A stretch of 64,000 bases of DNA from Loktanella atrilutea (GTDB lineage: Bacteria; Pseudomonadota; Alphaproteobacteria; Rhodobacterales; Rhodobacteraceae): NCBI RefSeq assembly GCF_900128995.1, contig NZ_FQUE01000003.1:1-64000 (forward strand), in the 5' to 3' direction. Made by a program: the position numbers and the translations under genes. Below, piece by piece: positions 62,645-64,000 of this stretch (position 1 is the stretch's first letter; each line of letters begins with the position of its first letter). The notes beneath the pieces were generated by a model that worked only from the letters and a program-made list of their open reading frames with translations, was not told where the DNA came from and searched no databases.

Positions 62645-63471
62645 CAGGTGCGCAGGAGCTCGTTGATGCCGGTCTTGCTGCGGGTCCGTTCGTCGACCCG
62701 CTTCACGATCACCGCGCAATACAGGCTGATGTCGTTCTTCGACGGCATGGTGCCGGCCACGACGACGGAATAGGGCGGCACCTCGCCGTAGGTGACCTCG
62801 CCCGTCTCGCGGTCGACGATCTTGGTGGACTGGCCGATGAAGACGCCCATGCCCAGCACGGAACCCTCGCGGATGATGCAGCCCTCTACGACCTCGGACC
62901 GGGCACCGATGAAGCAATTGTCCTCGATGATCGTGGGGCCGGCCTGCATCGGTTCCAGCACGCCGCCGATGCCGACACCGCCGGACAGGTGGACGTTCTT
63001 GCCGATCTGCGCGCAGGAGCCGACCGTCGCCCAGCCGTCGACCATCGTGCCTTCATCCACGTAGGCGCCGAGGTTCACGAAGGACGGCATCAGCACGACG
63101 CCCTTGGCGATAAAGGCCGAACGGCGGACGATGCTGCCCGGGACGGCGCGGAATCCCGCGTCGCGCCACTGGTTTTCGCCCCAGCCGTCGAACTTGGACG
63201 GCACCTTGTCCCACCAGGTGCTGCCGCCGTTACCGCCGCTGATCGGTTCCATGTCGTTCAGGCGGAAGGATAGAAGCACTGCCTTCTTGGCCCACTGGTT
63301 CACGTGCCACGATCCGTCCGCCTGCTTTTCCGCGACGCGCAGGGTGCCGGAGTCCAATGCGTTCAGCGTGTCCTCGATCGCCTCGCGGGTTTCGCCGGTC
63401 GTCGCCGGGGTGATCTGGTCGCGGGCGTCCCAGGCGGATTCGATTGCGGTTTCCAGAGCGGCGTTCGACAT
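62644..63471 (-). CDS. dapD: Tetrahydrodipicolinate N-succinyltransferase
   Basis: 275 aa. Transfers succinyl from succinyl-CoA to tetrahydrodipicolinate in lysine/meso-DAP synthesis; left-handed beta-helix trimer. Hexapeptide-type repeats ([40 protein letters not shown] in parts) from about residue 115. The start [15 protein letters not shown] at 63471 follows GAGGTCCGCCCCC; an upstream ATG at 63525 is less likely. Confidence 0.96.
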   Translation of the reverse strand: MSNAALETAIESAWDARDQITPATTGETREAIEDTLNALDSGTLRVAEKQADGSWHVNQWAKKAVLLSFRLNDMEPISGGNGGSTWWDKVPSKFDGWGENQWRDAGFRAVPGSIVRRSAFIAKGVVLMPSFVNLGAYVDEGTMVDGWATVGSCAQIGKNVHLSGGVGIGGVLEPMQAGPTIIEDNCFIGARSEVVEGCIIREGSVLGMGVFIGQSTKIVDRETGEVTYGEVPPYSVVVAGTMPSKNDISLYCAVIVKRVDERTRSKTGINELLRT

Positions 63472-63554
63472 GGGGGCGGACCTCTTGGCTGGTTCTGCGG
63501 GTTCGCAAGGGCTATAGACGCGCAACCCCAGTCGCGCAATCTCAAGGACGTTTC

Positions 63555-64000
63555 ATGCCCGAAGACCACGAAAACAAGTTCCGCCGGTCCGGCGAGGACC
63601 GCGTCACCGCGCGACAGGTGCCGGACACGCCGCAGACCCGTGCGCCGTCCTACGCACTGGCCTTCGCGGACGACGATTTTCTGGCGCGGCCCGAGTTACG
63701 GCCGATTCGGCTGCAACTGGAGCTGATGAAGCCGGAGATGCTGATGAACGAGGCCGGCGTGAAATCCACCGTCGTGCTGTTCGGTGGCGCGCGGATTCCC
63801 GACCCGGCCAACAAGGCGCAGGCGCGAACCGAGACGCTGGCCGACCTGACGAAGTATTACGCCGAGGCCCGGACCTTTGCCCGGATGATCACCGAGCGAT
63901 CGCTGGCCGACGATCCCTGCGAGAACATCATCGCCACGGGCGGCGGTCCCGGCGTGATGGAAGCAGGCAACCGCGGTGCAGCGGACGCGGGTGGGCTGTC
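63555..64000 (+). CDS. LOG-family / TIGR00730 Rossmann-fold protein, cut by window end
   Basis: Partial, at least 148 aa, running off the 3' edge. Starts MPEDHENKFRRSGEDRV, with a roughly 60-residue polar N-terminal extension, then VVLFGGARIPDPANK and the nucleotide-binding ATGGGPGVMEAGNRGA that precedes the PGGxGTxxE motif of lysine-decarboxylase-like (LOG) phosphoribohydrolases. The remaining catalytic motif lies beyond the window. Divergent from dapD over 83 nt. Likely a cytokinin-activating-type nucleoside-monophosphate hydrolase or a related nucleotide-binding protein. Confidence 0.8.
   Translation, partial: MPEDHENKFRRSGEDRVTARQVPDTPQTRAPSYALAFADDDFLARPELRPIRLQLELMKPEMLMNEAGVKSTVVLFGGARIPDPANKAQARTETLADLTKYYAEARTFARMITERSLADDPCENIIATGGGPGVMEAGNRGAADAGGL

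Overview
The window reads as chromosome of a high-GC, phototrophic or potentially phototrophic alphaproteobacterium of the Rhodobacteraceae/Roseobacteraceae. The evidence is a photosynthesis superoperon in the order crtEF-bchCXYZ-pufQBALMX-dxs with divergent crtDC, type-II reaction-centre genes, a small gene resembling pufX, PpsR/CrtJ-type palindromes (TGT-N12-ACA) at the expected promoters, and dense co-directional genes with many 4-nt ATGA overlaps. I cannot name a species.

Layout. 0.4-9.6 kb: housekeeping and stress genes on the minus strand: msrQ-msrP (periplasmic methionine-sulfoxide repair), clpB, an unusual Ala/Asp/Glu-rich membrane-anchored repeat protein, a beta-propeller TolB-like protein, plus-strand pyrF with a 70-aa companion, and an SPFH/NfeD/membrane-protein cassette. 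9.8-24.5 kb: the photosynthesis cluster. dxs supplies isoprenoid precursors, crtE makes GGPP, crtF/crtD/crtC act late in the spheroidene branch, bchC and bchXYZ act late in bacteriochlorophyll a synthesis, and pufQBALMX encodes LH1, the reaction-centre L and M subunits and PufX. The cluster ends abruptly after crtC at a DUF2252 gene, so crtIB, crtA, bchFNBHLM, puhA and the regulators lie elsewhere.

24.5-31.7 kb: DUF2252 protein, an exported nucleosidase-like protein, a histidine phosphatase, tRNA-Val(UAC), and a 1241-aa extracellular nuclease with RTX-like repeats at its N-terminus. 31.7-39.0 kb: a reductive pyrimidine-catabolism locus with an ABC importer, dihydropyrimidinase and carbamoyl-beta-alanine-type amidohydrolase, divergent from a RutR-like regulator with a near-consensus operator between them. 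39.0-48.5 kb: Kup potassium uptake, a ferredoxin-reductase-like protein, a 45-aa gene with its own RBS and terminator, a coupled M20 hydrolase/acetamidase pair, and an RND efflux pump with its adaptor. 48.7-64 kb: serB, a TSUP transporter, a rhodanese, an SH3 lipoprotein, an OmpR-type response regulator, ribA, cell-wall enzymes (L,D-transpeptidase, lytic transglycosylase), rppH, rnr, dapE, a cation exchanger, dapD, and a LOG-family gene cut by the window end.

The most unexpected structure is a family of eight short dispersed repeats (R1-R8 below; core AAATACYYC, polypurine end, GC-rich hairpin). Six sit in gaps between co-directional genes. Two are read in frame as N-terminal coding sequence, one in bchY and one in the ABC ATPase of the pyrimidine locus. 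I saw no CRISPR array, insertion sequence, prophage or rRNA gene.
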